A stretch of DNA of 64,000 nt, from positions 7,068,001-7,132,000 of the forward strand of contig NZ_CP108513.1 in NCBI RefSeq assembly GCF_035989285.1. The letters run 5' to 3'. Origin of the DNA: Streptomyces sp. NBC_01235 (GTDB lineage: Bacteria; Actinomycetota; Actinomycetes; Streptomycetales; Streptomycetaceae). Each line of letters begins with the position of its first letter. The first letter of the stretch is position 1. The notes beneath the pieces were generated by a model, which worked only from the letters and a program-made list of their open reading frames with translations, made no database searches and was not told the DNA's origin. Made by a program: the position numbers and the translations under genes. This document shows positions 1 to 9,169 of the stretch, piece by piece.

Positions 1-55
1 CTGCCGGACGCACGTGGTGAACGCGACGGCAGGGCCCCTACGGCGGTCTGGCGGC

Positions 56-847
56 TTACTTGAGCTTGGCGACCTGCGCGTCGATCACGGCGGCCGGGAT
101 GTCGCTCATCTCGCCGCCCTTCGCGAGCGTGGCGATGTCCATCGTGAAGAGCGTGGCGAGGATGCCGCCCTTGCGAACCACCTCGGTGTGGGCGGTGACC
201 GTCTGGCCCTCCACCACGACGTCCTGAATGAACGCCACCGACTCGTCGCCCTGCCCGGAACCCTTCTCCGCGGCGACCTTGATGACCTTCGAGGTCTCAC
301 CGTCGGCCGTGAAGCCGTACCCGCCGGCACAGGCCGTCACCCCGTCGGAGAGGGCCTTCATGGCCTTTTCGGCGCCGCCGGCCTCGTAGGAGGAGAGGCC
401 GACGAAGGTCACGCTGACATCGAAGGCATTCTCGAGGTCCTCGGGCTTCGCGGTGGCGGTCGTCGCCTTTTCCTCGGTGAGGCTGTTGGTGGCGTTCGCG
501 TCCGTGTCCCCCGGGGGCAGTCCGTTCGTGGCCCAGGCGAGCGGGTTGCACGCCGCCTTGTCGATCTTCACGGAGGACTTGGAGGACTTGGCGGAATCGT
601 CCTCCGCCTCGACCTTGTAACCCTTGATCTCGCCCTGCGCGAGCAGCAGCTTCACCAGCTCGGCGCTGGTGAGCGCCTTGGCGCCCGAGGCCGACGAAGG
701 GGAGGACGCGGACGCGGATGCGGACGAGGACGTCTTGGAGTCCGCGGAGTCCTTCGACCCCTCGTCCGAGCAGGCGGTGAGGAGGGAGAGCGACAGTGCA
801 CCTATGGCGGCAGTGGCGCACAGCCGCGCCCCCGATGATCTCTTCAT
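56..847 (-). CDS. Secreted lipoprotein of unknown function
   Basis: A 263-residue exported lipoprotein. The N-terminus has a short basic stretch (MKRSSGAR), a hydrophobic core and a lipobox LTAC ending at Cys26. This predicts lipidation and anchoring on the outer face of the membrane. A Ser/Ala/Asp-rich linker (about residues 27-58) precedes a soluble domain containing the pair of cysteines expected of an exported fold (KAACNPLAW and VTACAGGYGF). I do not recognise a named family. It stands alone on this strand and is followed by a cell-wall-anchored protein and an L,D-transpeptidase, so a role at the cell envelope is plausible but inferred. The ATG at 847 is chosen because it directly starts the signal peptide. 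Confidence 0.85.
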   Translation of the reverse strand: MKRSSGARLCATAAIGALSLSLLTACSDEGSKDSADSKTSSSASASASSPSSASGAKALTSAELVKLLLAQGEIKGYKVEAEDDSAKSSKSSVKIDKAACNPLAWATNGLPPGDTDANATNSLTEEKATTATAKPEDLENAFDVSVTFVGLSSYEAGGAEKAMKALSDGVTACAGGYGFTADGETSKVIKVAAEKGSGQGDESVAFIQDVVVEGQTVTAHTEVVRKGGILATLFTMDIATLAKGGEMSDIPAAVIDAQVAKLK

Positions 848-889
848 GAGCGAACTATGAAGATCCGGTCAAAGAGCAGTCAAGTCAAT

Positions 890-1249
890 TCAAAAACCCA
901 GCCGTTCCCGGCGAACGGAATAGGCCACGAAGCCGGCGCCCAGGGCGAGGAACATGGTTCCGCCGACGACGTACGGGGTCGTGTCGAAGCTTCCGGTGTC
1001 GGCGAGCCGGGTGCCGTCGTCGGACGTGGTCTCGGCGGCCGTCTCGGCTGTCGTCCGGGCTGCCGAGTCGGAGGACGTCCCGGACGTCGTCGTCGACGAC
1101 GCGGCCCGTGCCTGGGTCGTGATCTGTGTCGTCGTTTCCGTTCTGGCCGGGGTGTCCTGGGACGCGTTGGCGGACGGGACGAACCACAGGGCACCCAACA
1201 GGGTCCCCGCGGCGGTGGCGGTCAGCAACGGACGGCGAGCGGATGACAC
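890..1249 (-). CDS. Small LAXTG sortase-anchored surface protein
   Basis: About 119 residues. I start it at the GTG at 1249 (VSSARRPLLT...), with AAGGGG roughly 11 bases upstream. An upstream ATG in the same frame would add 39 residues ahead of the signal peptide. Order of parts: signal peptide ending near SANAS, a Thr/Ser/Ala-rich linker of about 50 residues, the sorting motif LADTG, a hydrophobic segment (TPYVVGGTMFLALGAGFVAY) and a basic tail (RRERLGF). LAXTG is the known recognition sequence of class E sortases of Streptomyces, so the mature product should be covalently linked to peptidoglycan. The mature part is only about 60 residues with no recognisable domain. It may be a spacer, an aerial-surface protein, or the anchor of something larger. 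Confidence 0.7.
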   Translation of the reverse strand: MSSARRPLLTATAAGTLLGALWFVPSANASQDTPARTETTTQITTQARAASSTTTSGTSSDSAARTTAETAAETTSDDGTRLADTGSFDTTPYVVGGTMFLALGAGFVAYSVRRERLGF

Positions 1250-1358
1250 GGAATATCGATCCCCTTGTGACGCTGGCGAATTGGCCGTGTGGCCCGATGC
1301 TAATGAAAGGCGCGGGTCGTGGGAAAGTTGCGGGAGCTGTGAGCCGTACGCTCCGGCC

Positions 1359-1727
1359 ATGAACACTGAAGAGACATCACGTTTTGTACGGCTTCGGGTG
1401 GAACTCGTCCTCGAGGTTCACGACGAGGACGCCGTCACCAAGGCGGCTCTGCGGCGGCTGGCCGGGGACGCGGAGATGCCGGACGACGAGCGCGCGCACG
1501 CCGAGGGCGCTGTGACGGAAGACACCGCGGAGGCCCTCGCCCACCTCGTCGACCCGTTCGACCTGGTCAGTCAGGTGCCCGGCGTGGAGCTCCAGCAGGC
1601 CTCCTGGTCCAGTGAGCGGATCGACTACGACCCGGATTCGCCGGAGTGGGACCTCGACGACGACGATGTCGACGATGATGAGGAGTCCGACGACGAGTCG
1701 GACGGCGAGGAAGTCGGCATCGGCTGA
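1359..1727 (+). CDS. Acidic conserved hypothetical protein
   Basis: A 122-residue protein starting at the ATG at 1359 (MNTEETSRFVRLRVELVLEV). The N-terminal two thirds looks like a small folded domain. The C-terminus is strongly acidic (runs of Asp and Glu, e.g. DLDDDDVDDDEESDDESD). No signal peptide or membrane segment is seen, so it should be cytosolic. It is divergent from the LAXTG protein with about 110 bases between them, and a rho-independent terminator follows at 1748. No clear Shine-Dalgarno is visible before the ATG, so translation may be leaderless. Function unknown; the pattern is reminiscent of small Streptomyces-conserved proteins. Confidence 0.75.
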   Translation: MNTEETSRFVRLRVELVLEVHDEDAVTKAALRRLAGDAEMPDDERAHAEGAVTEDTAEALAHLVDPFDLVSQVPGVELQQASWSSERIDYDPDSPEWDLDDDDVDDDEESDDESDGEEVGIG

Positions 1728-1747
1728 GCGTCTTGGGGAAACCGTGA

Positions 1748-1777
1748 CCCCGGACGGCAACCGCCGGCCGGGGTTTC
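1748..1777 (+). terminator. Rho-independent terminator
   Basis: Inverted repeat CCCCGG...CCGGGG (1748-1753 with 1768-1773), with inner GGC/GCC pairs, followed by TTTCTTC. It lies 20 bases after the acidic protein and before the L,D-transpeptidase. Confidence 0.6.
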
Positions 1778-1943
1778 TTCGTCTCAGCAGACGCACGAAC
1801 CGACACCCGCACCATCAGCGCCACGAACGTGGCGTGCCCCACACCTTCGGGAAAAGTGGAACGGGACGAAGCGGTCGTAGCGTTGATGGTTTCTGACGGG
1901 GACTCTCGGGGTTCTGTAATCGGCAACGATGGAGAAGCGTGTG

Positions 1944-3191
1944 ATGACGGACAGTAGGCGGCGTCGGGGTTTCATGGCCGCGTCCGCACTGCTCGGCGGT
2001 GTTCTGGTGCTCTCTGCGTGTTCCGGCGGCGACAGCGGCGCCTCCGACGGCGGAGGCAGCTCCTCGCAGGCCAAGGCCGACGAGGCGGCGGCCAAGAAGT
2101 CCTCCGAGGCCCAGATCAAGATCACGCCTGCGGACGGCTCGGACAACGCCTCCATCAACAACTCGGCGGCCGTCACGGTGAGCAAGGGCACGCTCACCGA
2201 GGTGACGATGACCACCGCCGAGGGGACCGCCGTCCAGGGCACGCTCTCCGCGGACAAGACCAGCTGGAAGCCGAACAGCCAGCTGGAGCGCTCCACCACC
2301 TACAAGGTGGCGGCCTCCGCGAAGGACTCCGCGGGTCTCGCGGCCCACGAGAACGCCTCCTTCACCACGGTCTCACCGGACAACAGCTTCATAGGCAACT
2401 TCACCCCCGAGGACGGCTCGACCGTCGGCGTGGGCATGCCGGTGTCGATCAACTTCAACAAGGCGATCACCAACAAGGCGGCCGTGCAGAAGGGCGTCAC
2501 GGTCACCTCCACCAGTGGCCAGGAGGTCGTCTGCCACTGGTTCTCCACCCAGCGCATGGACTGCCGGCCCGAGGACTACTGGAAGGAGAACTCCACCGTC
2601 ACGCTGAAGCTCGCGCTCGACGGTGTGGAGGGCGCCAACGGTGTCTTCGGTGTCCAGCAGAAGACGGTCACCTTCAAGATCGGCCGCAACCAGGTCTCCT
2701 ACGTCGACGCGAAGACCAAGCAGATGAAGGTCACGCACAACGGCGCGGTCATCAAGACCATCCCGATCTCCGCCGGCTCGCCCGACAACACTACGTACGA
2801 GGGCAAGATGGTGATGTCGGAGAAGTTCAAGGAGACGCGCATGAACGGCGCGACCGTGGGCTTCACCGACGACGACGGCAAGGGCGAGTACGACATCAAG
2901 GACGTGCCGCACGCCATCCGCCTCACCAACTCCGGCACCTTCGTGCACGGCAACTACTGGGGCGCGAAGTCCGTCTTCGGCTCGGTGAACACCAGCCACG
3001 GCTGCGTGGGTCTGTCCGACACCAAGGGCGCCAACGACACGGGCACGGCGGGCTACTGGTTCTACACCAACTCCATCGTCGGTGACGTCGTGGTCGTCTC
3101 CAACACCGGCGACAAGACGGTCGCGCCGGACAACGGCCTCAACGGCTGGAACATGGACTGGGCACAGTGGAAGGCGGGTTCGGCCGCCTGA
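1944..3191 (+). CDS. L,D-transpeptidase lipoprotein (LdtMt2-like, YkuD domain)
   Basis: About 415 residues. It should form 3-3 peptidoglycan crosslinks outside the membrane. The N-terminus is a lipoprotein signal (RRRRGF, hydrophobic core, LSAC). Residues about 45-245 fit the two immunoglobulin-like domains seen in LdtMt2-type enzymes, e.g. the segment around ITPADGSDNASINN. The C-terminal YkuD domain carries the HGNYW element and the catalytic SHGCVGLS motif, with the conserved His and Cys both present. The start is the ATG at 1944 (or the GTG at 1941), because GGAG lies at 1931-1934; an ATG at 1929 lacks a site. A perfect hairpin terminator follows at 3223. The neighbours (lipoprotein, LAXTG protein, MacB-type transporter) point to envelope work. 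Confidence 0.93.
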   Translation: MTDSRRRRGFMAASALLGGVLVLSACSGGDSGASDGGGSSSQAKADEAAAKKSSEAQIKITPADGSDNASINNSAAVTVSKGTLTEVTMTTAEGTAVQGTLSADKTSWKPNSQLERSTTYKVAASAKDSAGLAAHENASFTTVSPDNSFIGNFTPEDGSTVGVGMPVSINFNKAITNKAAVQKGVTVTSTSGQEVVCHWFSTQRMDCRPEDYWKENSTVTLKLALDGVEGANGVFGVQQKTVTFKIGRNQVSYVDAKTKQMKVTHNGAVIKTIPISAGSPDNTTYEGKMVMSEKFKETRMNGATVGFTDDDGKGEYDIKDVPHAIRLTNSGTFVHGNYWGAKSVFGSVNTSHGCVGLSDTKGANDTGTAGYWFYTNSIVGDVVVVSNTGDKTVAPDNGLNGWNMDWAQWKAGSAA

Positions 3192-3222
3192 CGGCCCGTC
3201 CGCACTGCTGACTCACAGGTTC

Positions 3223-3250
3223 CCGATGCCGCCCCCAGGGGCGGCATCGG
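3223..3250 (+). terminator. Strong hairpin terminator after the L,D-transpeptidase
   Basis: A perfect 13-base stem, 3223-3235 paired with 3238-3250 (CCGATGCCGCCCC against GGGGCGGCATCGG), with only a two-base nominal loop, followed by TGTTT. It separates the transpeptidase from the ABC transporter genes. Confidence 0.8.
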
Positions 3251-3335
3251 TGTTTCCGGGGGCAACCACAGCCTTCTCATGCTTCTCTTATTTCGGCCTT
3301 ATGCCTTCATCACGCGCCGTACCTACCTTGCGGCC

Positions 3336-4817
3336 ATGTTCTTCACCTATCTGAGGCGCGAACTGCGCCGCCGCAGAAGAGCGGCTCTCGTCGTCGCCTC
3401 CGGCCTCGCGCTGGGCATCGCGCTGGTCATCGTGGTCACCTCCGTGTCGTCCGGCATGGGGAAGGCCCAGGACAAGGTCCTGCAGTCCCTGTACGGCCTG
3501 GGCACGGACATGACGGTCACCAAGGCCGCGACGCCCACCGCGAACGCCTCGGACCGTCCGCGCTTCCAGTTCGACGCGCAGGACAACGACTCCGACGCGG
3601 AGCAGAGCACCGACCGCGTCATGGTGCAGGGCTTCCAGACCCTGTCGACCGCGACCGTCACCAAGGTCGGCAAGCAGAGCGGCGTCTCCGACGCGGTCGG
3701 CGGGCTGAGCCTGCAGGTCCTCAAGGTCAACGGCCAGTTCACCCGCGGTCAGTTCCAGCAGAACGACAGCACCGGCGGCAATGCCGACGGCGGCGGCCAG
3801 GGCGGCCCCGGCGGTGGTCAGGGGAGCGGCCAGCCGCAGGGTGAAGTGCAGGGCGGCGGCGCCAACTTCGACGTCAACAGCTACTCCGTCTACGGCACCG
3901 ACGTCACCGAGCCCGCGCTGGGCCCGCTGACCTCCTCGACGATCACCAGCGGACGCACCTTCAAGAGCACGGAGAACAACGGCAAGGTCGCCGTCCTCGA
4001 CTCGGCGTACGCCAAGGAGAAATCGCTCAAGGTCGGCTCCACCCTCACCATCAGCAGCGTCAAGTTCTCGGTGATCGGCATCGCCACGGCCGACAGCGGC
4101 GACGCCGCCGCCAACGTCTACATCCCGCTGACCCAGGCCCAGACCCTCAGCGACTCGAAGAACAAGGTCACCACGATCTACGTCAAGGCGACCGACTCCC
4201 AGAAGATCGACAGCGTCAAGTCGACGATCCAGAAGAACGTCTCGGGTACGACGGTGACGACCTCCGCCGACCTCGCGGACACCGTCTCCGGCTCCCTCTC
4301 CACCGCCTCCTCCCTCGCCACCAACGTCGGCAAGTGGCTGTCCATCGCGGTCCTGATCGCCGCCTTCCTGGTCGCCGGTCTGCTCACCTCCTCGGCGGTC
4401 TCCCGCCGCGTCCGTGAGTTCGGCACGCTGAAGGCGCTGGGCTGGAAGTCCGGCCGGGTCACCCGGCAGGTCGTCGGCGAGGCCATGGTCAACGGTCTGC
4501 TGGGCGGTGCCCTGGGCATCGCGCTGGGCCTGGCGGGCGCTTACGCCGTGACCGCGATCAGCCCCACGCTGCAGGCCCAGTTGGGCGGCGGCGGTGGCGG
4601 CGGCCAGGGCGGTCCCGGTGGTGGCGGCGGCTTCGGCGGTCCCGGTCGCCAGGCGGCGGCCAAGACCCTCGACGTCGCGCTGACCGCGCCGGTGAGTGTC
4701 ACGACGGTGGCCATCGCGGTGGGTCTCGCCGTGGCCGGCGGTCTGATCGCGGGGGCGTTCGGCGGCTGGCGGGCGTCCCGGCTGCGTCCGGCGGACGCGC
4801 TGCGCCGCGTCGAGTAG
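3336..4817 (+). CDS. MacB/FtsX-type ABC transporter permease
   Basis: 493 residues from the ATG at 3336 (MFFTYLRRELRRRRRAA). One membrane helix lies near the N-terminus (about residues 16-40), then a large extracellular MacB-like periplasmic-core domain, then three C-terminal helices (near 340-365, 385-415, 450-480) with the FtsX-type signature region (REFGTLKALGWKSG). Two glycine/glutamine-rich stretches are unusual: about residues 143-178 in the extracellular domain, and 416-440 between the last helices (GGGGGGGQGGPGGGGGFGGPG in the middle). It is paired with the ATPase starting 36 bases downstream. Such pairs act in mechanotransmission: lipoprotein or peptide extrusion, or signalling to cell-wall enzymes. 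The substrate is not deducible. Confidence 0.9.
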   Translation: MFFTYLRRELRRRRRAALVVASGLALGIALVIVVTSVSSGMGKAQDKVLQSLYGLGTDMTVTKAATPTANASDRPRFQFDAQDNDSDAEQSTDRVMVQGFQTLSTATVTKVGKQSGVSDAVGGLSLQVLKVNGQFTRGQFQQNDSTGGNADGGGQGGPGGGQGSGQPQGEVQGGGANFDVNSYSVYGTDVTEPALGPLTSSTITSGRTFKSTENNGKVAVLDSAYAKEKSLKVGSTLTISSVKFSVIGIATADSGDAAANVYIPLTQAQTLSDSKNKVTTIYVKATDSQKIDSVKSTIQKNVSGTTVTTSADLADTVSGSLSTASSLATNVGKWLSIAVLIAAFLVAGLLTSSAVSRRVREFGTLKALGWKSGRVTRQVVGEAMVNGLLGGALGIALGLAGAYAVTAISPTLQAQLGGGGGGGQGGPGGGGGFGGPGRQAAAKTLDVALTAPVSVTTVAIAVGLAVAGGLIAGAFGGWRASRLRPADALRRVE

Positions 4818-4853
4818 CCAACCCACCTACGAGCTCCAGGAGTTGTTGTCCCC

Positions 4854-5540
<687 letters not shown>

Positions 5541-5620
5541 CGTGGTGATCCAGAAGGGGTACCCCTGACGTGGTAGTCCTTAAGTTCGGCGTACTTTCGG
5601 CGTATTGAGGCGCAAGATCA

Positions 5621-5652
5621 CCCCCCGGCATACTTCGGTATGTTCCGGGGGG
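5621..5652 (+). terminator. Long hairpin with TTCG tetraloop
   Basis: Stem CCCCCCGG (5621-5628) with CCGGGGGG (5645-5652), inner stem CATAC/GTATG, loop TTCG and a two-base TT bulge. It lies 80 bases after the ABC ATPase and probably terminates that operon. It also faces the VOC remnant on the other strand. Confidence 0.65.
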
Positions 5653-5718
5653 TTCGTGCATGACGCGTACGAAGCGTGTGATGAAGCGGGTGCCGAGGTG
5701 GTGGCCCTGAGGTGACGC

Positions 5719-5835
5719 CGTCGCCATGAAGTCCAGCGTCGGTCGGTCGTCGACGCGTACCGGTGCGAAGCGGCCGTCGGCGCCGTCCGGCGGGATCTGC
5801 TCCAGGCCCATGACCGTCGCGAACAAGCGGGGGTG
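5719..5835 (-). pseudogene. Remnant of a VOC (glyoxalase-fold) protein
   Basis: Reading the minus strand gives RLFATVMGLE, then FAPVRVDDRPTLDF. This matches the pattern FADLFGLE...FAPVRVD..LTLDF of one VOC subfamily, the same subfamily as the intact gene at 8758. The first beta strand with the usual NHTIV start is missing, and the frame runs on into unrelated sequence toward the terminator at 5621, so only the central 35 or so residues survive. This is likely a decayed gene. Identification rests on motif memory alone. Confidence 0.5.
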
Positions 5836-5884
5836 TCCGGGGGCGGCAGCCCCCAGGGAGGCCCGCACCAGCACCGGTGCACTC

Positions 5885-6790
5885 TCAAGCGGACGGTGCC
5901 TGAGACTCCGTCCCCGCTCGCGTCGCGTCAGCGCCCCAGCTCGCCAGCAGGCGCAGCGCCTCCGCCGAGGCCGACTCCGGATCCGCGTGGTACGTCACCA
6001 TCGTCTGCTCGCCGTCGTCCAGGAGCCTGAACCCCTCGAAGTTCAGGGAGAGTTCGCCGACCAGCGGATGCCTCAGCCGCTTCACGCCGTGGCTCTTCTC
6101 CTTGACGTCGTGCGTGGCCCACAGCCGCCGGAAGTCCTCGCTCTTCACCGACAGCTCGCCCACCAGCGCCGAGAGCCGCGGGTCGTCCGGATAGCAGCCC
6201 GCGTCCATCCGCAGGGCGCAGACGATGTCGATCGCCTTCTGCTCCCAGTCCACGAACAGGTCGCGGTAGTCGGGGCGCAGGAACACCAGCCGGGCCCAGT
6301 TGCGCTCCGCCACCGGCAGCTCCGCCCAGTCGCCGAAGACCGCCGCCGCCATCCGGTTCCACGCCAGGATCTCCGCGCGCCGCCCGACGATGTACGCCGG
6401 CACCGAGTCCATCGTGGTCAGCAGCTGCCGCAGAGACAGACGCGCCTGCTGGGGCCGGGCCGTCTGCTTCTTCTTGTGCTTCGGCTTCGCCAGGTGGGTG
6501 AGGTGCGCGTGCTCGGCGTCCGTCAGCCGCAGCGCCCGCGCGATCGAGTCCAGCACCTCCGCCGACACGTTCCGCCCGTTGCCCTGCTCCAGGCGCGTGT
6601 AGTACGCCACCGACACCCCGGCCAACTGTGCCAGCTCCTCGCGCCGCAGCCCGGGCACCCTGCGGTGCCGCCCGAAGTCCGGCAGTCCCACGTCCTCGGG
6701 CTTCAGCCGGGCCCGCCGGGTGCGCAGGAACTCGCTGAGTTCGGCACGCCGGTCCAGGGAGGCGCCGGGAGGTTCGGGGCGTTCGTCCAT
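5885..6790 (-). CDS. XRE/MmyB-like transcriptional regulator
   Basis: 301 residues from the ATG at 6790 (MDERPEPPGAS). Residues about 20-80 form a helix-turn-helix (GLRREELAQLAGVSVAYYTRLEQG), typical of XRE proteins. The rest is the MmyB-like ligand-binding domain (e.g. YIVGRRAEILAWNRMAAAVFGDW), which binds small hydrophobic ligands in characterised members. It is divergent from the alcohol dehydrogenase at 6966 with 175 bases between. In Streptomyces this arrangement usually means the regulator controls the neighbouring oxidoreductase and itself. A longer in-frame start at 6943 would place half the intergenic region in the protein and is unlikely. Confidence 0.9.
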   Translation of the reverse strand: MDERPEPPGASLDRRAELSEFLRTRRARLKPEDVGLPDFGRHRRVPGLRREELAQLAGVSVAYYTRLEQGNGRNVSAEVLDSIARALRLTDAEHAHLTHLAKPKHKKKQTARPQQARLSLRQLLTTMDSVPAYIVGRRAEILAWNRMAAAVFGDWAELPVAERNWARLVFLRPDYRDLFVDWEQKAIDIVCALRMDAGCYPDDPRLSALVGELSVKSEDFRRLWATHDVKEKSHGVKRLRHPLVGELSLNFEGFRLLDDGEQTMVTYHADPESASAEALRLLASWGADATRAGTESQAPSA

Positions 6791-6965
6791 GCCGTCCAGT
6801 ATTCCCGGTCGTACGTACAGCAGCCTGACCCCGCCAGTGGTAGGCACAGCAGACGTACGCAGAGGCGTGACCTGGGTGATTCCCGCGCGGTGGGGCAGGC
6901 TGGGGCGCAAGCCCCGGCCCGAAGGCAGGCCGGGACTACGCAACCCCCGCTAGGAGACCCCCGGC

Positions 6966-8006
6966 ATGACCACTGTTGCCGCGTACGCCGCACCCGCCGC
7001 CAAGGCTCCGCTGGAGCGCACGACGATCGAGCGCCGTCCGGTCGGCGAGTTCGACGTCCTGATCGACATCGAGTTCGCCGGCATCTGCCACTCCGACATC
7101 CACCAGGCCCGCGAGGGCTGGGGCGAGGCCATCTTCCCGATGGTCCCGGGCCACGAGATCGCGGGCGTCGTCTCCGAGGTCGGCCCCGGCGTCACCAGGC
7201 ACGCCGTCGGCGACCGCGTCGGCGTCGGCTGCCTCGTCGACTCCTGCCGTGAGTGCGACAACTGCAAGGCCGGTCTGGAGCAGTACTGCACCGGCGGCAG
7301 CGTCGGCACGTACAACGCCGTCGGCAAGGACGGCGAGCCCACCTACGGCGGCTACTCGCAGAAGATCGTCGTGGACGAGAACTACGTCGTCCGCATCCCC
7401 GACGGCCTCTCGCTCGACGTCGCCGCGCCGCTGCTCTGCGCCGGCATCACCACGTACTCCCCGCTCAAGCACTGGAACGCCGGTCCCGGCAGGAAGGTCG
7501 CGATCCTCGGCATGGGCGGCCTGGGCCACATGGGCGTCAAGATCGCGCACGCGCTCGGCGCCGAGGTGACCGTCCTGTCCCAGTCGCTGCGAAAGAAGGA
7601 CGACGGCCTGAAGCTGGGCGCCGACCACTACTACGCCACCAGCGACGAGAAGACGTTCGAGGAACTGCGCGGCACCTTCGACCTCATCCTCTCGACGGTC
7701 TCGGCCCCGCTGAACCTGGACGCCTACCTGTCCCTGCTGAAGACGGACGGCGCCTTCGTGAACGTCGGCGCGCCCGAGGAGCCCGTCAACCTCAACCTGT
7801 TCTCGGTGATCGGCGGCCGCAAGACCCTCGCCGGCTCCGGCATCGGCGGCATCCAGGAGACCCAGGAGATGCTGGACTTCTGCGCCGAGCACGGCTTCGG
7901 CGCCGAGATCGAGCTGATAAGCGCCGACGAGATCAACGAGGCGTACGAGCGGGTCCTCACCAGCGACGTCCGCTACCGCTTCGTCATCGACGCGTCGACG
8001 ATCTGA
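6966..8006 (+). CDS. Zinc-dependent NAD(P) alcohol dehydrogenase (YahK/CAD type)
   Basis: 346 residues. It should reduce aldehydes to alcohols or the reverse with NADP(H). Catalytic zinc ligands are visible: Cys41 (AGICHSD) and His63-Glu64 (PGHEIAGVV). The structural zinc site has four cysteines in CRECDNC and QYC (about residues 94, 97, 100, 108). The Rossmann motif GMGGLGHMG lies near residue 180. Length and motifs match the cinnamyl-alcohol/YahK branch of medium-chain dehydrogenases. The ATG at 6966 has AGGAG about ten bases upstream. Likely controlled by the divergent MmyB-like regulator. The natural substrate cannot be read from the sequence. Confidence 0.93.
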   Translation: MTTVAAYAAPAAKAPLERTTIERRPVGEFDVLIDIEFAGICHSDIHQAREGWGEAIFPMVPGHEIAGVVSEVGPGVTRHAVGDRVGVGCLVDSCRECDNCKAGLEQYCTGGSVGTYNAVGKDGEPTYGGYSQKIVVDENYVVRIPDGLSLDVAAPLLCAGITTYSPLKHWNAGPGRKVAILGMGGLGHMGVKIAHALGAEVTVLSQSLRKKDDGLKLGADHYYATSDEKTFEELRGTFDLILSTVSAPLNLDAYLSLLKTDGAFVNVGAPEEPVNLNLFSVIGGRKTLAGSGIGGIQETQEMLDFCAEHGFGAEIELISADEINEAYERVLTSDVRYRFVIDASTI

Positions 8007-8096
8007 CGGTCCTCGCGTCCTTCCGATCGTGAGCAGGGCCCCCGGCATGCGCTCAGGTTCCAGTGGCCGTTGCAACACCCCAACTCAGGGGATGCA

Positions 8097-8680
8097 ATGG
8101 CCTTCGAGATCCGGGAGAACCGGACGGTGGCTCAGGGACCCCGGGTCCTGGTTCGTGAGCGGGAGGAATACCTCCGGCTTGTGGATCAAGGAATGACCTG
8201 CGCCGAGGCGGCCCGGGCCGTCGGGATCAACCTGCGGACCGGGAAGCGATGGCGCAACGGGCGCAATGCGTCCGGCAGATCCAAGGCGGCACCACCGATC
8301 AACGCGGTGGTGCCGCCGTCTGCTGCGACCACGGCGCCCGCGCCCTCGCGCCACCTCGGTGAGGCAGACCGTATCCACACCGCCGACCGGCTGCGCGAGA
8401 AGGCCACGGTCCGGGCCATCGCCGCCGAGCCGGGACGCAGTCCATCGACCATCAGCCGGGAAACACGCCGCAACCGGCACCCCACGAACGGCCAGTAGCG
8501 GCCGCACGCCGCCCAGGCCCGCGCCGACGCCCGCCGGCCCCGCCCCAAGCTGGGGAAGATCGGCCAGAACCCGCAGCCGCGGGACTTCGTCCAGGACCGC
8601 CTGATGCTGCGCTGGAGCCCCGAGCAGATCTGCCACGCTCTGCGCGGACACTTCGCCGACCGGCCGGAGATGCACGCGTC
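8097..8680 (+). pseudogene. Decayed IS30-family transposase
   Basis: The first part reads MAFEIRENRTVA, with a helix-turn-helix (CAEAARAVGINLRTGKRW) and the IS30 pattern EADRIHTADRLREKATVRAI, AAEPGRSPSTISRETRRN. A TAG stop at 8496 interrupts the frame where intact relatives have a Tyr (RHPTNGQ-stop-RPHAAQARA). The frame continues in phase with LMLRWSPEQICHALRGHF and DRPEMH until about 8675, where homology ends abruptly. Roughly the C-terminal half, including most of the DDE catalytic domain, is missing. It is therefore inactive. No terminal inverted repeats were recognised. Confidence 0.8.
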
Positions 8681-8757
8681 AGGACGACGGTCGTGGCACC
8701 GGCGATCACCGGCGTACGGTGGTGAGGGGAGGTCGGGTGATGAGGGAGGCCTTCACG

Positions 8758-9144
8758 ATGACCGTCCAGCTGAACCACACCATCGTCGCCGCGCACGACA
8801 AGCGAGCCTCGGCCCGGTTCCTCGCCCGCATCCTCGGCCTGGAGGTGAGCGAGCCCTACGGCCCCTTCCTCCCCGTCGAGATCCCGAACGGCGTGACCCT
8901 CGACTACCTCGACGGGCAAGGGGAGATCACCCCGCAGCACTACGCGTTCCTGGTCTCCGAGGACGACTTCGACACGATCTTCGCGCGCATCCGCGAGGCC
9001 GGCCTGACCTATTGGGCCGACCCCTTCCACCGCCGCCCCGGCGAGATCAACCACAACGACGGCGGCCGGGGCACCTACTTCGACGACCCGAACGGCCACC
9101 GCCTGGAGATCCTGACGCGGCCGTACGGGAGCGGGAACGGGTGA
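8758..9144 (+). CDS. VOC family protein (glyoxalase fold)
   Basis: 128 residues, a single glyoxalase/bleomycin-resistance-fold unit. The N-terminus TVQLNHTIVAAHDK gives the first strand with a metal-ligand His. DYLDGQ, QHYAFLV and FDDPNGHRLEIL supply the later strands and the usual C-terminal Glu. The fold usually binds a divalent metal, but the substrate varies from methylglyoxal to antibiotics. The ATG at 8758 is chosen for the GGGAGG eight bases upstream (8744-8749). It starts just after the IS30 remnant, so the promoter region may have been rearranged. It converges on the S51 peptidase gene. Confidence 0.9.
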   Translation: MTVQLNHTIVAAHDKRASARFLARILGLEVSEPYGPFLPVEIPNGVTLDYLDGQGEITPQHYAFLVSEDDFDTIFARIREAGLTYWADPFHRRPGEINHNDGGRGTYFDDPNGHRLEILTRPYGSGNG

Positions 9145-9169
9145 GGCGGGCTGCGGTGAGGTCCCCCGG

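Noticed and set aside
3288..4826. 512-residue minus-strand frame opposite the permease
   Set aside because: Shadow of the permease gene with the usual Arg/Gly/Asp bias.
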